Assembly (NCBI RefSeq): GCF_015686655.1
Contig: NZ_JADPMP010000004.1
Coordinates: forward strand, 1 to 64,000
Length of the DNA stretch: 64,000 nt
Origin: Pontibacter sp. FD36
Lineage (GTDB): Bacteria; Bacteroidota; Bacteroidia; Cytophagales; Hymenobacteraceae
Reading direction: 5' to 3'
Within the stretch, counting starts at the first letter, position 1; each line of letters begins with the position of its first letter. Shown piece by piece: positions 1-9,651 of the stretch. The position numbers were made by a program, and so were the translations under genes. The notes beneath the pieces were generated by a model. It was not told the DNA's origin and did not search any database. It saw only the letters and a program-made list of their open reading frames with translations.

Positions 1-531
1 ATCGCCCTGTCAAGCACCTGGACCAACCCGCGTGAGTGGACCAAGAACGCAAGCCAGCAGTCTGCCAAGATCACCCTGGAGGCCGGCAAGCGCTACTACA
101 TCGAGGCGATCATGCTGCAGGGCGGCGGCGGCGACAACCTGGCCGTGGGCTGGCAGTTGCCGGACGGCTCTATGGAGCGCCCGATCGCTGGTAACAGACT
201 GTCACCAATCGAGACTCTGACAGCTTCTGCTTCATCATCACTTTCTGCAGAGACAACTGATACGAACATCAGCTTTGAGAAAGTAAGCGCTTATCCTAAC
301 CCATTCAACGACGTGGTTACACTCGACCTGGGCAAAGAGGAGATCAAGCTGCAGGAAGTAGTAATCCTGGATCAGGCTGGCACAGTAGTATACAAAGAAG
401 CTAACCTGAAGGTAGAGAACAACAAGCTGGTGATGAACCTGGCTGCCAGCGGTCTCAGAGCAGGTCTGTACTTCCTGAAGTATACTGACAACGCCGGTAA
501 GAGCGCTACAATCAAGCTTATCAAAGAGTAA
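1..531 (+). CDS. T9SS-secreted protein, C-terminal part (partial)
   Basis: The reading frame is open from the first base, so only the last 176 residues are present and the N-terminus lies outside the window. Residues 1 to about 65 (ending in the motif DNLAVGWQLPDGS) resemble the end of a PA14-type carbohydrate-binding beta-domain. A Thr/Ser-rich linker follows. From about residue 95 there is a type A T9SS sorting domain with the YPNPF motif and a closing GLYFLKY segment. Proteins with this tail are exported by the Sec system, cross the outer membrane by T9SS and are usually attached to the surface or released. An extracellular glycan-binding or glycan-degrading role is an inference; the catalytic part, if any, is not visible. 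Confidence 0.85.
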   Translation: MALSSTWTNPREWTKNASQQSAKITLEAGKRYYIEAIMLQGGGGDNLAVGWQLPDGSMERPIAGNRLSPIETLTASASSSLSAETTDTNISFEKVSAYPNPFNDVVTLDLGKEEIKLQEVVILDQAGTVVYKEANLKVENNKLVMNLAASGLRAGLYFLKYTDNAGKSATIKLIKE

Positions 532-627
532 GCCTGGCTTAAAATAAAAATGGATCTTTCCGAACTCTTATAGAGGGGTAGAAACATAGATCCCAAAGTT
601 GGCCGGTGTGCCTACTGGAAAAAAGAA

Positions 628-671
628 AACTCCCGCCTTAGTCGATGTATTGACTAAGGCGGGAGTTTTTC
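628..671. terminator. intrinsic terminator, probably bidirectional
   Basis: A perfect 16-bp inverted repeat (628-643 with 652-667) has an 8-nt loop and is flanked by an A run and a T run. It lies between the convergent T9SS gene ending at 531 and the lipoprotein gene ending at 715, so it can stop transcription from both sides. Confidence 0.9.
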
Positions 672-714
672 TTTATTCGCACCATGCTTAAAGCACAGGG
701 TATTTCATGCAATA

Positions 715-1194
715 CTAGTTTTTGCGAACAAACTTCCAGGTATACAAACCAAGTCTGGATGTTGTTTTTTCTGATTCCGGCGCCTCCTCTGGAAAGCCAG
801 CCCATGGCTTTTCTTCTACCCAAGTCATTTCCGTATCTGAAATAGATGTTACCTTATACTGTCCTTTATCATTGCCCCGCTGTAATTCGATGATGGTGGT
901 ATCGGCTGGGTCTGGGAAACTGTAATTCATTACTTCTGGAGTGCCCCCTGGTACAGTAACAGTCAGGCGTTTTCCGTCAAAACTGAAGTTTGTCTGGTAT
1001 TGAACTGAGTCAGTGAACATGACTTCATCATCAATTGAATAGTACACTCTTTTGATCATCGTGTTTGTCCAGTCGCCACGCATCTGCGCATCAATTTCCG
1101 AAACTGCTGGTTCGACCGTTCCATTGTCGTCGTCGTCACTACATGAAGTGAAGACAAGAGCAAATAATATTGGTAATAGAAATAACTTTTTCAT
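715..1194 (-). CDS. lipocalin-like lipoprotein, hypothetical
   Basis: A 159-residue lipoprotein. The N-terminus is a short hydrophobic signal ending in the lipobox FTSC, with the lipidated Cys at residue 18. The next residues are SDDDDNG; in Bacteroidetes an acidic stretch after the Cys often marks surface-exposed lipoproteins, so outer-face location is likely but inferred. The remainder alternates hydrophobic and polar residues and contains a GDWTN segment, as in small lipocalin-like beta-barrels of this phylum. No catalytic motif is visible. It is monocistronic, and a terminator lies just beyond its 3' end. Function unknown; ligand binding is only a fold-based guess. Confidence 0.75.
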   Translation of the reverse strand: MKKLFLLPILFALVFTSCSDDDDNGTVEPAVSEIDAQMRGDWTNTMIKRVYYSIDDEVMFTDSVQYQTNFSFDGKRLTVTVPGGTPEVMNYSFPDPADTTIIELQRGNDKGQYKVTSISDTEMTWVEEKPWAGFPEEAPESEKTTSRLGLYTWKFVRKN

Positions 1195-1538
1195 AAAAAA
1201 TTAAAATTTAGATAAGTAAAGGCATTTTAAACTTGATGATAATTCATTGGTAAAACGGAGCACATGTAATGTTTTTTCACCCATAGTACGAACCGCGCTT
1301 TGCAGGGTTTATTAAAAATTTCATAAATACAATATTATATTCATAAGTGATTGTTATTCATTACGATATGGAAAATTTAAAAGTTTTAACCGGAATTTTT
1401 ATCCATTTTTAGAACGACAGTTTCTAACCCTGAACAGCATTAAAGACCCATACCTGCATGCTCTCCCACTACCAGGTTGATAATAAGGTCCGTTCCCATA
1501 ATGCAGGTTATACTGCTCCTGCTATGGTTTAGACTGAA
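1195..1538. other. intergenic, no gene seen
   Basis: This 344-bp AT-rich gap lies upstream of the lipoprotein gene and downstream of the LamG gene. I see no coding frame, no clear hairpin with a T run and no full promoter match on either strand. Confidence 0.6.
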
Positions 1539-3890
1539 CTAGCGGGCCACCACTAGCTTGCGATTAAGGGTTTTGTTACTGCCAGCCACCGTCAGGTTGT
1601 ATATACCTGGCTTTAAAGACATACCGACTGGCAGTGTCAGGCGTAGCTCACCAAACTCATCGGTTCGGACCTGCTGGCTGAGCACTTGCTTGCCGGAGGC
1701 ATCCGTTATCATAAAGGTCACATCTTCGCTTTCTTTCAGGTTGGCGATCTCAATGGTCACCTCGTCCCCCACTGCGGCAGGGTTAGGGTATACCTTAAAG
1801 GACGATGCAGCTGGTGAGCGGTCTTGTAACAGGATGGTGTTGGAGTAGGAAAAGGTACCATCCAGCCGAACCAGCCGAAGCCTGTAATACCCCTGCTCTT
1901 TAAGCGGCATGTCGTCAGTAAAGGTATAGTCTATAGCAGCAGTAGTAGTGCCGGAAGCCTTCACCTGACCGATGGCTGTAAAATTCTCACCGTCTTCAGA
2001 TCGTTCTACCTCAAAGAAATCTGTCCCAAGCTCATAAAGTGTTCTCCATTCCAGGTTTACAATTTTCTGATTAAGGTTTTCTCCATCTGTATAGCGCCCT
2101 TCAAAGCTCAGGAACTCAGTCAGGTTGTTGTATACATCAGTGAAACGCTCCCTGATTTCCTCCGGCGAAAGTGCTCTGCCGAAAAGCTTCACCTCATCCA
2201 GCTCGCCTTCATAGTGATAACTGTTGAGCATACTGGCGTTAAAGTAGCCAATGTTAACAGGCGAGCGGCTACTAAATCCATGATCGTGTGCAAAGTTGCT
2301 GGTGGCTATTTGCTCACCATCCACATACAGTCTGATAGCTCCTGAATTACCCTCCCGCACCACTACAAGCTGATGCCAGGATCCGTCGTTAAGTTTCGGG
2401 CCACTGTTCCCCACATAAGCACCTTTAAACTCGATATCGGGCAAGTAAAAGCCGGCTCGTCGGTCTTTGTCGAGTCCCAGCCACCACTGCGACGGAGAGT
2501 CTGTGGCATGGCGCCCCATCAGCACCTGGTTCTGGGCTTCGCTGCTTCCGTCCTTGGTTTCGGTGCGAAGCCACAGTTCGATCGTAAAAGTTTCGTTTGC
2601 CTTCCAGTCAAAGTTCGGACTACCGATTACATCAAGCCCAGTGTCACGTCCATTAAACCGCTGCCCTCCGCCTACTACGCCTTTTACCGGGGCAGGACGG
2701 CTTCTTGCCTGTGCTATGGCATCGATAGGTGTATACACATCCCGGTAGTTAGATCCTGAAGATTCATTCAGCATCCAGTGGTGCAGCATCCCAATCACCT
2801 CTTCCGTGGCAGCCTTCACCTCAATTTGAAAGCGTTGCGGGGCGCTCTCTCCCTGGCTGTTATTCGCTTTTACCTCTACTGCAAAGTTTCCGGCTGTTTG
2901 TGGCACCCAGGTAATCAAGCCCGTGCCCGCATTGATCGTCATTCCAGCTGGGCCTGAGATCAGAATATAGCGAGGGTCAGGTTTGCCCGATGCATTTACA
3001 TCATACCTGTATTGCTGGTTAACCGTGCCGTAGGTAATTGGGGTTGACACGATCTCGGGTCTGGTCACTTCGGGGCCACAGTAACTGCCCGAACCCTGAT
3101 TGTAGCGGTCACGCATCTCCTGCTCCGACAAATTGCGGTTGTAAACCAGCAATTCATCCATTACACCATCAAAATAGTACTTGCTGTCAATATCGATGTA
3201 TCCGATTGTGGTTGGGCTGGAAGACTCCATACTTCCCCTATAAGTCTTTTTTTCACTAACCCTGTCATCAACTCTGAACCCATCTACATACAGCTTGCTG
3301 ATTTCATTGGGTCCATCCCGAACGACTGCCACATGATGCCACTTGCCATCAAATAAGTTTACAGCTTTGAGATAATCTCTTATGGTATGTGGCTCACCAT
3401 AATTATCCTGCATATCAAATACGGCATATCCTTCAGGGCTGACACCCAACCACCAGGCTGTTAACCCATCGCCTGATTTACGGCCGATAATAACCTGATT
3501 GGATGATTTACTGTTTACCTGCACCCATACCTCTATGGTAAAACTGGTGTGGGGTCCCCATTGGAAGTTTTGGATAGGGGTGAACTGCAGGCCAGTGCCT
3601 GAACCGTTAAATCGTTGACCACCGGCAAAGCGGCTGCTGGCAGGTTCCGGGCAAACAGCACAGTTTGCGCTTGCATTCGTCACGTAATCAGAATAGCTGC
3701 CAGCCACTTTCTCGTCCAGTCCAAAGTGATGCACCAGGCCGGGAGGACAGGAAGTCTGGGCCAGCGCCATATCCTGAACTGCAAAGCTTAGCAGCAGGCT
3801 AAGTGCAGCGACGGAGGCCATGGTGCGCCTACAAGCTAACTGAAAGGAAGATAGGTATAGAAAGATGTACCTTGAGGTGGATGCTATCAT
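1539..3890 (-). CDS. LamG/Ig-domain T9SS cargo protein
   Basis: A 783-residue secreted protein. A signal peptide is present; Met24 (base 3821) is a credible alternative start because the hydrophobic stretch ending in DMALAQ follows it directly. Domains in order: LamG-like jellyroll (about 46-270), a putative Ig/cadherin-like domain of the He_PIG type (about 275-360, with the AGTGLITWVP motif), a second LamG-like domain (about 365-590), a beta-rich segment (about 595-690) and a type A T9SS sorting domain (about 700-783, with the VYPNP motif). LamG domains bind glycans or proteins, so a surface adhesin or matrix-binding role is likely. No enzymatic domain is seen. It is transcribed alone. Confidence 0.88.
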   Translation of the reverse strand: MIASTSRYIFLYLSSFQLACRRTMASVAALSLLLSFAVQDMALAQTSCPPGLVHHFGLDEKVAGSYSDYVTNASANCAVCPEPASSRFAGGQRFNGSGTGLQFTPIQNFQWGPHTSFTIEVWVQVNSKSSNQVIIGRKSGDGLTAWWLGVSPEGYAVFDMQDNYGEPHTIRDYLKAVNLFDGKWHHVAVVRDGPNEISKLYVDGFRVDDRVSEKKTYRGSMESSSPTTIGYIDIDSKYYFDGVMDELLVYNRNLSEQEMRDRYNQGSGSYCGPEVTRPEIVSTPITYGTVNQQYRYDVNASGKPDPRYILISGPAGMTINAGTGLITWVPQTAGNFAVEVKANNSQGESAPQRFQIEVKAATEEVIGMLHHWMLNESSGSNYRDVYTPIDAIAQARSRPAPVKGVVGGGQRFNGRDTGLDVIGSPNFDWKANETFTIELWLRTETKDGSSEAQNQVLMGRHATDSPSQWWLGLDKDRRAGFYLPDIEFKGAYVGNSGPKLNDGSWHQLVVVREGNSGAIRLYVDGEQIATSNFAHDHGFSSRSPVNIGYFNASMLNSYHYEGELDEVKLFGRALSPEEIRERFTDVYNNLTEFLSFEGRYTDGENLNQKIVNLEWRTLYELGTDFFEVERSEDGENFTAIGQVKASGTTTAAIDYTFTDDMPLKEQGYYRLRLVRLDGTFSYSNTILLQDRSPAASSFKVYPNPAAVGDEVTIEIANLKESEDVTFMITDASGKQVLSQQVRTDEFGELRLTLPVGMSLKPGIYNLTVAGSNKTLNRKLVVAR

Positions 3891-4494
3891 ATAAGCTCAC
3901 TAAGTATTTTGTCACGGCGTTTGATTAATCTTCGCCAGTTTATATCGGGTTGTTTAGCGGTATCAATTAGAGCTGAACAGCTGTCGTTCTAAGCAAAATG
4001 CTAGTTTACAACATTGCATGTCCTGTACGAGGAGTATAGAGTTACTGTTGTATTAGAGTACAATAATATTACGCCGTAACCGCCCAGATGTTCGGCTTTG
4101 TGGTATACTAAAATTGTCCATAAAGTGGCTTACCCGAAAAGAAGGCTGAAGAGGGGATTATGAAGCTTTATCTGTAGCTAAGGCAGGCCTGGTAACACAA
4201 CATACCTGCGGCGGGCTCGTGCAGCAAGATGGCTGTTAAATGAGTAGATACAATTTTTTTGTTGTATGAACAGCCATTTCGGATCAGATGCGTATAGAAA
4301 GCTGCACAATAAATCCGGTGCATTTATACCGTCATAAAAATATATACTGAAATCCTAAACCTTTTGGTCTGACTCCTAATATAATAAAGGAAACAGGTTC
4401 TGTTTTTATACCCTGCCGCAGGATACGGCCTGACTAACAGCTACCAGAAGACATGGGATCACACGCTTCTCTTTATCCATAACAGCGTCTATAT
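3891..4494. other. intergenic region between divergent genes
   Basis: This 604-bp gap separates the leftward LamG gene from the rightward MBOAT gene and must hold both promoters. I could not find a convincing TTTG/TAnnTTTG pair on either strand. No open frame, repeat or RNA-like fold is evident. Confidence 0.5.
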
Positions 4495-5973
4495 ATGTTA
4501 TTTAACTCTACTGAATTTTTCATATTCTTCCCGGTAGTAGTTACGCTCTACTTTCTAACGCCCCCAAATCGCAGATGGCTGATCCTGCTGCTGGCCAGTT
4601 ACTATTTCTATGCTTCCTGGAAGCCGGCCTACACCCTGATCCTGATCTTCTCAACTTTGGTGGACTACGGCTGCGGACGCGCCATGGGCCGGTATAGCGA
4701 CGAGGAAAAACACAAACGCAAACCCTACCTCTGGATCTCGCTGCTCTCTAACCTGAGCATACTCGGCTTATTCAAGTATTACAATTTTTTTAATGAAAGC
4801 GCACGCGATGCGGCCTCGGCCCTGAACATGGACTATGCTATGCCGGCTTTTGAGCTGCTGCTGCCCATGGGTATCTCCTTCTATACCTTCCAGACCATGA
4901 GCTACTCCATTGATGTGTACCATGGGCGCATCAAACCGGAGCGGCACCTGGGCGTATTTGCACTGTTTGTGACGTTCTTCCCGCAGCTGGTGGCAGGCCC
5001 TATTGAGCGGGCGGGTAACCTGCTCGGACAACTCAAGGCCAATCATGCGTTCAGCTACGAGCGCATAGTGGGTGGCCTACGACGCATGGGCTGGGGCTTC
5101 TTCAAGAAAATCATGATCGCGGATAACCTGGCCCTGATGGTAAACCAGGTATACAACAACCCGACTGACTACGAGGGCATTACCCTGATCATCGCCACCA
5201 TCTTTTTCGCCTTTCAGATCTACTGCGATTTCTCCGGCTACTCCGACATAGCCATTGGGGCGGCACAGGTCATGGGCTTCCGTTTGATGGAAAACTTCCG
5301 CAGACCCTATTACTCCAAGAGTATTTCAGAGTTTTGGAGCCGCTGGCACATCTCCCTCTCCTCCTGGTTCCGTGACTACCTGTACATTCCGTTGGGGGGC
5401 AACCGGGTGGTGAAGTGGCGCTGGTATTACAATCTGTTCATCACTTTTTTGGTGAGTGGCCTGTGGCATGGCGCCAACTGGACCTTTGTGATGTGGGGCG
5501 CTTTGCACGGCTTTTACCTGGTGTTTGCTATCGTGACGGCGAAGCAACGTGACGCCCTAGCCGATAGCATGGGCTTGCGAAGCCGCCCACTACTTTACAA
5601 ATGGGTGCAGGTGTTAAGCGTATTCGCGCTGGTGCTCTTTTCCTGGGTATTCTTCCGGGCCAACTCTATTGGGGAGGCTTTCTACATACTACAAAGCAGT
5701 GTAGCAGGTATAGGCAACATCCGACAATTGATCGCAGGTATAGACCTGCAGCACATCCTGTTTATGGACCAGGGTTTCAAGATATTTGCGGTGTCTGTTA
5801 TTTCGATCATGATCATGGAAACGGTGCACCTGATCCAGCGCCATGGCAGCGTATCGCAGCTGATTGGTCGCCGACCCACCGTGGTGCGCTGGGCGTTTTA
5901 CTATGTGGCCATCATCGCAGTGCTGCTCTTCGGGCAGTTCGGACATCAGGAATTCATTTATTTTCAGTTCTAA
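4495..5973 (+). CDS. MBOAT-family O-acyltransferase (AlgI-like)
   Basis: A 492-residue polytopic membrane protein of the membrane-bound O-acyltransferase family, close to AlgI/DltB-type polysaccharide acyltransferases. Characteristic segments are a QLVAGPIER motif, a SRWHISLSSWFRDYLYIPLG motif near residues 280-300, and LVSGLWHGANWTF near 318-330, where the His is the conserved active-site residue. AlgI-type proteins move acyl, usually acetyl, groups across the inner membrane for transfer to an exported glycan. It is followed 12 bases later by an SGNH-type hydrolase, the usual partner that completes the transfer. Context indicates acylation of the exopolysaccharide made by the neighbouring genes; the acyl group and sugar are not determinable here. 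Confidence 0.93.
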   Translation: MLFNSTEFFIFFPVVVTLYFLTPPNRRWLILLLASYYFYASWKPAYTLILIFSTLVDYGCGRAMGRYSDEEKHKRKPYLWISLLSNLSILGLFKYYNFFNESARDAASALNMDYAMPAFELLLPMGISFYTFQTMSYSIDVYHGRIKPERHLGVFALFVTFFPQLVAGPIERAGNLLGQLKANHAFSYERIVGGLRRMGWGFFKKIMIADNLALMVNQVYNNPTDYEGITLIIATIFFAFQIYCDFSGYSDIAIGAAQVMGFRLMENFRRPYYSKSISEFWSRWHISLSSWFRDYLYIPLGGNRVVKWRWYYNLFITFLVSGLWHGANWTFVMWGALHGFYLVFAIVTAKQRDALADSMGLRSRPLLYKWVQVLSVFALVLFSWVFFRANSIGEAFYILQSSVAGIGNIRQLIAGIDLQHILFMDQGFKIFAVSVISIMIMETVHLIQRHGSVSQLIGRRPTVVRWAFYYVAIIAVLLFGQFGHQEFIYFQF

Positions 5974-5985
5974 CCAGCACAAGAG

Positions 5986-7098
5986 ATGAAAAATAAAGAG
6001 GTGAAAAGGCTTTTAAAGAAACTGACGCTGCTTGTGCTGCCTTTCGTGCTATGGCCTTTTGTAGAAGCAGTCGTGCTTCCCATGAACTTCTTTACGTTCA
6101 GGATTTGGGAGACCATCTCTGTGAACAGTGTACGCCTGATGTCAGGACCATTTTACCCGAACATGCACATGCGTATGGAGGAAGAGGGCGAACTGGCACC
6201 CCGCACCGCTTATGCTGAAAAGAAACAGGTGGAATGGTACACGGACCCTTATGGCTACCGCAACCGTGATACCAAAGCAGAGGTCTTGCTGATCGGAGAC
6301 TCCAACATCACAGGCGCCAAGCTCTCACAGGAAGAAATCCTGGCTGAAGTACTGGAAAAGCAATTGGGCAAAGAAGTGTATTCCTTCGCTCCTGCTACTG
6401 TTAACCGCTTTCTGGGCACCAAACGCTTTGAAGAAAATCCCCCGGAGATTGTGGTAGTCTCGAGTATTGAGCGCCGCATACCGGAGTTACCTGCCGTGGG
6501 CGCCACAGGCATTGGCAACAAGCTGCGCGACCGCACGGGCGCCGTCATCAATTCATCTAAAGTATTGACTTGGATGGCGGTAACAGCGGACCGCATCTCA
6601 AAGCTGGCGCTCTACCATCGCACACTGGCTAACATCGAGCGGACATTCGGTAAAAAAGAGTACATCAATTATCAGAATGAGTTCTTTATGGAAGGCGAGT
6701 ATGCCAACCGAACCTTCACAGATGACGAAATAAACCGCATAGCCGACGTACTGGAAGGTTACAAACATGCGCTGGCAGAAAGAGGCATCCCATTTGTGTT
6801 CATGCCCATTCCAAACAAGGAGAACATTTACCACCAAATGCTACCTTCAGCCCGAAAGCCGGACTTTCTGCCTCGCCTGCTGGCTGAGCTCAGGAGTAGA
6901 GACGTACAGGTGGTAGATACACAAAGCACCTTCGAACATTTGTACAAAAATAAAAATAAGAAGCTGTATCCTGCAGATGACGGGCACTGGAACAACACAG
7001 CGGTGGCCGCTGCCGCCGACTTGCTGGCGCGACATTTGCAGCAAACCGATGACAGCACGGAAAATAACACTCGACACCTGGTAAAACAATTAGATTGA
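5986..7098 (+). CDS. SGNH-hydrolase-like protein, AlgJ/AlgX type
   Basis: A 370-residue protein with one N-terminal membrane anchor (about residues 12-32) and an extracytoplasmic domain. It carries the two SGNH hallmarks: block I as GDSNI near residue 104, and a C-terminal DGHWN motif near residue 331 that supplies the Asp and His of the catalytic triad, as in AlgJ/AlgX O-acetyltransferases. It starts 12 bases after the MBOAT gene, so the two are almost certainly co-transcribed. The expected role is to accept the acyl group delivered by the MBOAT protein and place it on the polysaccharide. The family assignment is confident; the substrate is inferred from context. Confidence 0.82.
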   Translation: MKNKEVKRLLKKLTLLVLPFVLWPFVEAVVLPMNFFTFRIWETISVNSVRLMSGPFYPNMHMRMEEEGELAPRTAYAEKKQVEWYTDPYGYRNRDTKAEVLLIGDSNITGAKLSQEEILAEVLEKQLGKEVYSFAPATVNRFLGTKRFEENPPEIVVVSSIERRIPELPAVGATGIGNKLRDRTGAVINSSKVLTWMAVTADRISKLALYHRTLANIERTFGKKEYINYQNEFFMEGEYANRTFTDDEINRIADVLEGYKHALAERGIPFVFMPIPNKENIYHQMLPSARKPDFLPRLLAELRSRDVQVVDTQSTFEHLYKNKNKKLYPADDGHWNNTAVAAAADLLARHLQQTDDSTENNTRHLVKQLD

Positions 7099-7159
7099 TG
7101 GTGTAACACAGCCAAATTAAAATAACAAACGTATAGCAATTATTACCTACCGTATATAT

Positions 7160-8401
7160 ATGAAACCAAAGGTATTTTACGATAAATCTACCAATCGTCT
7201 GAAGAAGATACTTGGCCGTATCATTCCCCATAACACCCGTTTCAGACCTAATGGCGTATGCCAGATCAATACAGAAAGTGAAATCACGTGCACCGATTCT
7301 GAAGTGAAGGTGCATCGTATATACCCTAACCTGACCACCCCGCTTGAGATATCCGAGGATCTCTATGAGGCTTGTTCTGATTACTGGAAGCCTAAGCGCA
7401 GTGTCACCACTGATTACGTAGTGGTGGAGGTACCCGACGGTCGCATTTACACAGACAATGAGAGCAGTGTGGCGATTGTTTCACAGCAGAACCGCATTAT
7501 CGAGAATGTGTCGCTCAGCCTGGTAGAAGGCAAGGCAAAGGGTGCAGAGACGAACAACATCTTTACTCAAAGCTATTTTCAGGCACCTACCCGTTTCAAA
7601 GGTACTGTGTTCAGTATGCTGACCGGTGGTGCCGGCCTCAACAATATCGGGCACTGGTTTCTGGACGTGCTGCCACGCTTGCACCTGCTCCGCGAGAGCG
7701 GCCTCTACGACGAAGTGGACTGGTTTCTGGTGCCTAACACACGCTACAGCTACCAGACCGAAACGCTGGAACTGCTGGGCATACCTGCTGAGAAGATCAT
7801 CACAGGTATAGAGTATCACCACCTTACCGCCGACCGCATCATCGCTTCCACGGCACCGCGAGGCAATCACACCCTGGTACCACGCTGGCTGGGTCAGTAT
7901 ATCCGGGACTCTTTCCTTCCATTGGTACAAGATGAAGTATTGCCTGCTTCGGAGCGGGTACCATACCTGTACATCAGCCGAAGTGACTCAGCCATACGCA
8001 ATGTGTTGAACGAAAAAGAGCTGCTGGAAGCCCTAGAAGCGTACAAGTTCAAATCAATCGTCTCAAGCAAGTATAGCATCCTGGAAAAGATCAGAATGTT
8101 CTCACAGGCCAAAGTGGTGATATCAGCTACAGGCGCCGGTCTGATCAGCATGTTCTTCTGCAAGCCGGGCACCAAAATCATTGAGATTTTCCATGAAGGC
8201 TTTGTGATAGAGCCATTCTACGACATAGCCACTAAGATCGACCTGGACTATGACTACATCATATGCAAAGGAGACAGAAAGGTACACGATGCCGCAGAAG
8301 GACAGCGCCAGCACCTCCGTGTAGACACCGATCAGGTGGTGGAGATACTGAAGAAAATGCGAAAAAGCTCTGAAAAGAAAAGTAATGTGCAGACCGTGTA
8401 A
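7160..8401 (+). CDS. glycosyltransferase family 61 protein
   Basis: A 413-residue glycosyltransferase resembling the DUF563/GT61 family. The diagnostic region is the NIGHWFLDVLPRL motif near residues 160-172, followed by a C-terminal nucleotide-sugar-binding half containing SATGAGLISMFFCKPGTK near 318-335. No transmembrane segment is evident, so it probably acts at the cytoplasmic face. It is third in the rightward MBOAT-SGNH-GT61 set, 61 bases after the SGNH gene, and ends in a strong terminator. A role adding a sugar to the exopolysaccharide repeat unit fits the context; donor and acceptor are unknown. Confidence 0.87.
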   Translation: MKPKVFYDKSTNRLKKILGRIIPHNTRFRPNGVCQINTESEITCTDSEVKVHRIYPNLTTPLEISEDLYEACSDYWKPKRSVTTDYVVVEVPDGRIYTDNESSVAIVSQQNRIIENVSLSLVEGKAKGAETNNIFTQSYFQAPTRFKGTVFSMLTGGAGLNNIGHWFLDVLPRLHLLRESGLYDEVDWFLVPNTRYSYQTETLELLGIPAEKIITGIEYHHLTADRIIASTAPRGNHTLVPRWLGQYIRDSFLPLVQDEVLPASERVPYLYISRSDSAIRNVLNEKELLEALEAYKFKSIVSSKYSILEKIRMFSQAKVVISATGAGLISMFFCKPGTKIIEIFHEGFVIEPFYDIATKIDLDYDYIICKGDRKVHDAAEGQRQHLRVDTDQVVEILKKMRKSSEKKSNVQTV

Positions 8402-8410
8402 TTCTGCCTG

Positions 8411-9625
8411 CTATGAAAGATTTGCCTCTGCGACCTGGGTTGCAGGGGCATTTTTCTTTTTAGCCCGGATGACGTCTTCGTAAATGGAAATGAGCAGGCG
8501 GTAGTTGACTTCGGGAGTGTACTTCACCTCATAGCTCTGGCGGGCGGCAGTGCCCAGTTGGCGGATCAGACGTGGGTACTGCTGCAGATGATGTACGCGT
8601 TCGGCTAGCTCCTCCGCCTTTTCAGGGCTATAGTGCAGACCGTTCACACCATCTTCAACGAGTTGCGCAGCCCCACCCATTTTGGCGGCAATAACCGGTG
8701 TTCCCGTCGAAAAAGCTTCTATGATGGTCATCCCAAAGGTCTCCAGCCACTCCGAAGAAAAGATCAGCCCACGTGCACTTTTTAGTAGCTCCAGCACCTG
8801 CTCCCGGTTTTGGAAACCCAGGTACTCTATACCTTGGTTTGTAGCAGCATATCGTTCCACACGCTCCCGGAGCGGACCGTCGCCCACGATTTTGAGCGGA
8901 AAGTTTTGTAGTGTGTGGGCCTTCAGCAGCGTTTCTATACCTTTTTCAGGCGTCAGGCGACCGACATACAGGAAAAAGTCCTCCCGCTCGGGGTAGCCTC
9001 TGCCCAAGTCCTGGGTGAAGTTGGGTTTCACAGCCAGTTGCTTTGGCTTAAGTTTGAGAGAGGAGTTTCGGAACAGCTCAGCGGCGGCGGGCGTCAGGGC
9101 GATGAATTTATCCACCTTCTGCTGCCAGGTGCCGAGCAGTTTATGCATACCCGTGGTAAGCACCACCGATGCCGTTTGCACAGCCGAATCGCGGTATACC
9201 TTCTGGCGGATGGCACCCAGCGGGAAAGTCTTTCGCAGATTCTCCATCTGCACCTTCCCATTATAGTAAAGCAGGGCGCTCGGGCAAACCAAGCGGTAAT
9301 TGTGCAGCGTCATTACGATCGGCACCTGCATGCGCTGCGCCACATAAAATACGGCTGGCGACAGCAGCGGAAAGAAATTGTGCACATGGATCACATCCGG
9401 CTGAAATGCCTTTATCCGCTCTTCTACCAGCTTCGCGCTACCCGAATTATACACAATGCCCAAAGCAGCTTTTAGCTTCTCAGGCAGACTGTTAACCTCT
9501 TTGTTTGAAAAGGTCAGCTTCTCCACCTGATGTCCGTGCTGCTCCAACAGAGCCGCTTCGGCATGAAAGACGGTGTCTTCCCCACCTGCCTGTTTGTAGT
9601 AATTATGTATGATCAGAATGCGCAT
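8411..9625 (-). CDS. GT4-family glycosyltransferase
   Basis: A 404-residue GT-B glycosyltransferase of family 4. The N-terminal domain begins with RILIIHNYYKQAGGEDTVF, typical of retaining GT4 enzymes. The C-terminal domain has GRLTPEKGIETLL near residue 220 and the E-x7-E motif in ETFGMTIIEAFSTGTPVIA near 295-315, which contacts the nucleotide-sugar donor. It is the last gene of the leftward deoxysugar cluster, with about 100 bases and a hairpin separating it from the dehydrogenase gene upstream. It probably adds a sugar to the lipid-linked repeat unit. Its 3' end overlaps the terminator of the convergent GT61 gene. Confidence 0.93.
   Translation of the reverse strand: MRILIIHNYYKQAGGEDTVFHAEAALLEQHGHQVEKLTFSNKEVNSLPEKLKAALGIVYNSGSAKLVEERIKAFQPDVIHVHNFFPLLSPAVFYVAQRMQVPIVMTLHNYRLVCPSALLYYNGKVQMENLRKTFPLGAIRQKVYRDSAVQTASVVLTTGMHKLLGTWQQKVDKFIALTPAAAELFRNSSLKLKPKQLAVKPNFTQDLGRGYPEREDFFLYVGRLTPEKGIETLLKAHTLQNFPLKIVGDGPLRERVERYAATNQGIEYLGFQNREQVLELLKSARGLIFSSEWLETFGMTIIEAFSTGTPVIAAKMGGAAQLVEDGVNGLHYSPEKAEELAERVHHLQQYPRLIRQLGTAARQSYEVKYTPEVNYRLLISIYEDVIRAKKKNAPATQVAEANLS
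8423..8460 (+). terminator. terminator of the MBOAT-SGNH-GT61 set
   Basis: A 9-bp stem (8423-8431 with 8442-8450) is followed by TTTTTCTTTT on the plus strand. It lies 22 bases after the GT61 stop codon, inside the last codons of the convergent GT4 gene, whose Lys-rich C-terminus is encoded by the T run. Confidence 0.85.
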
Positions 9626-9651
9626 TGTGCAAGTAAGTTGTCAGGCATACG

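Noticed and set aside
7626..7930. Overlapping short frames inside the GT61 gene
   Set aside because: They lie wholly within a well supported coding region and have no domain or start context.
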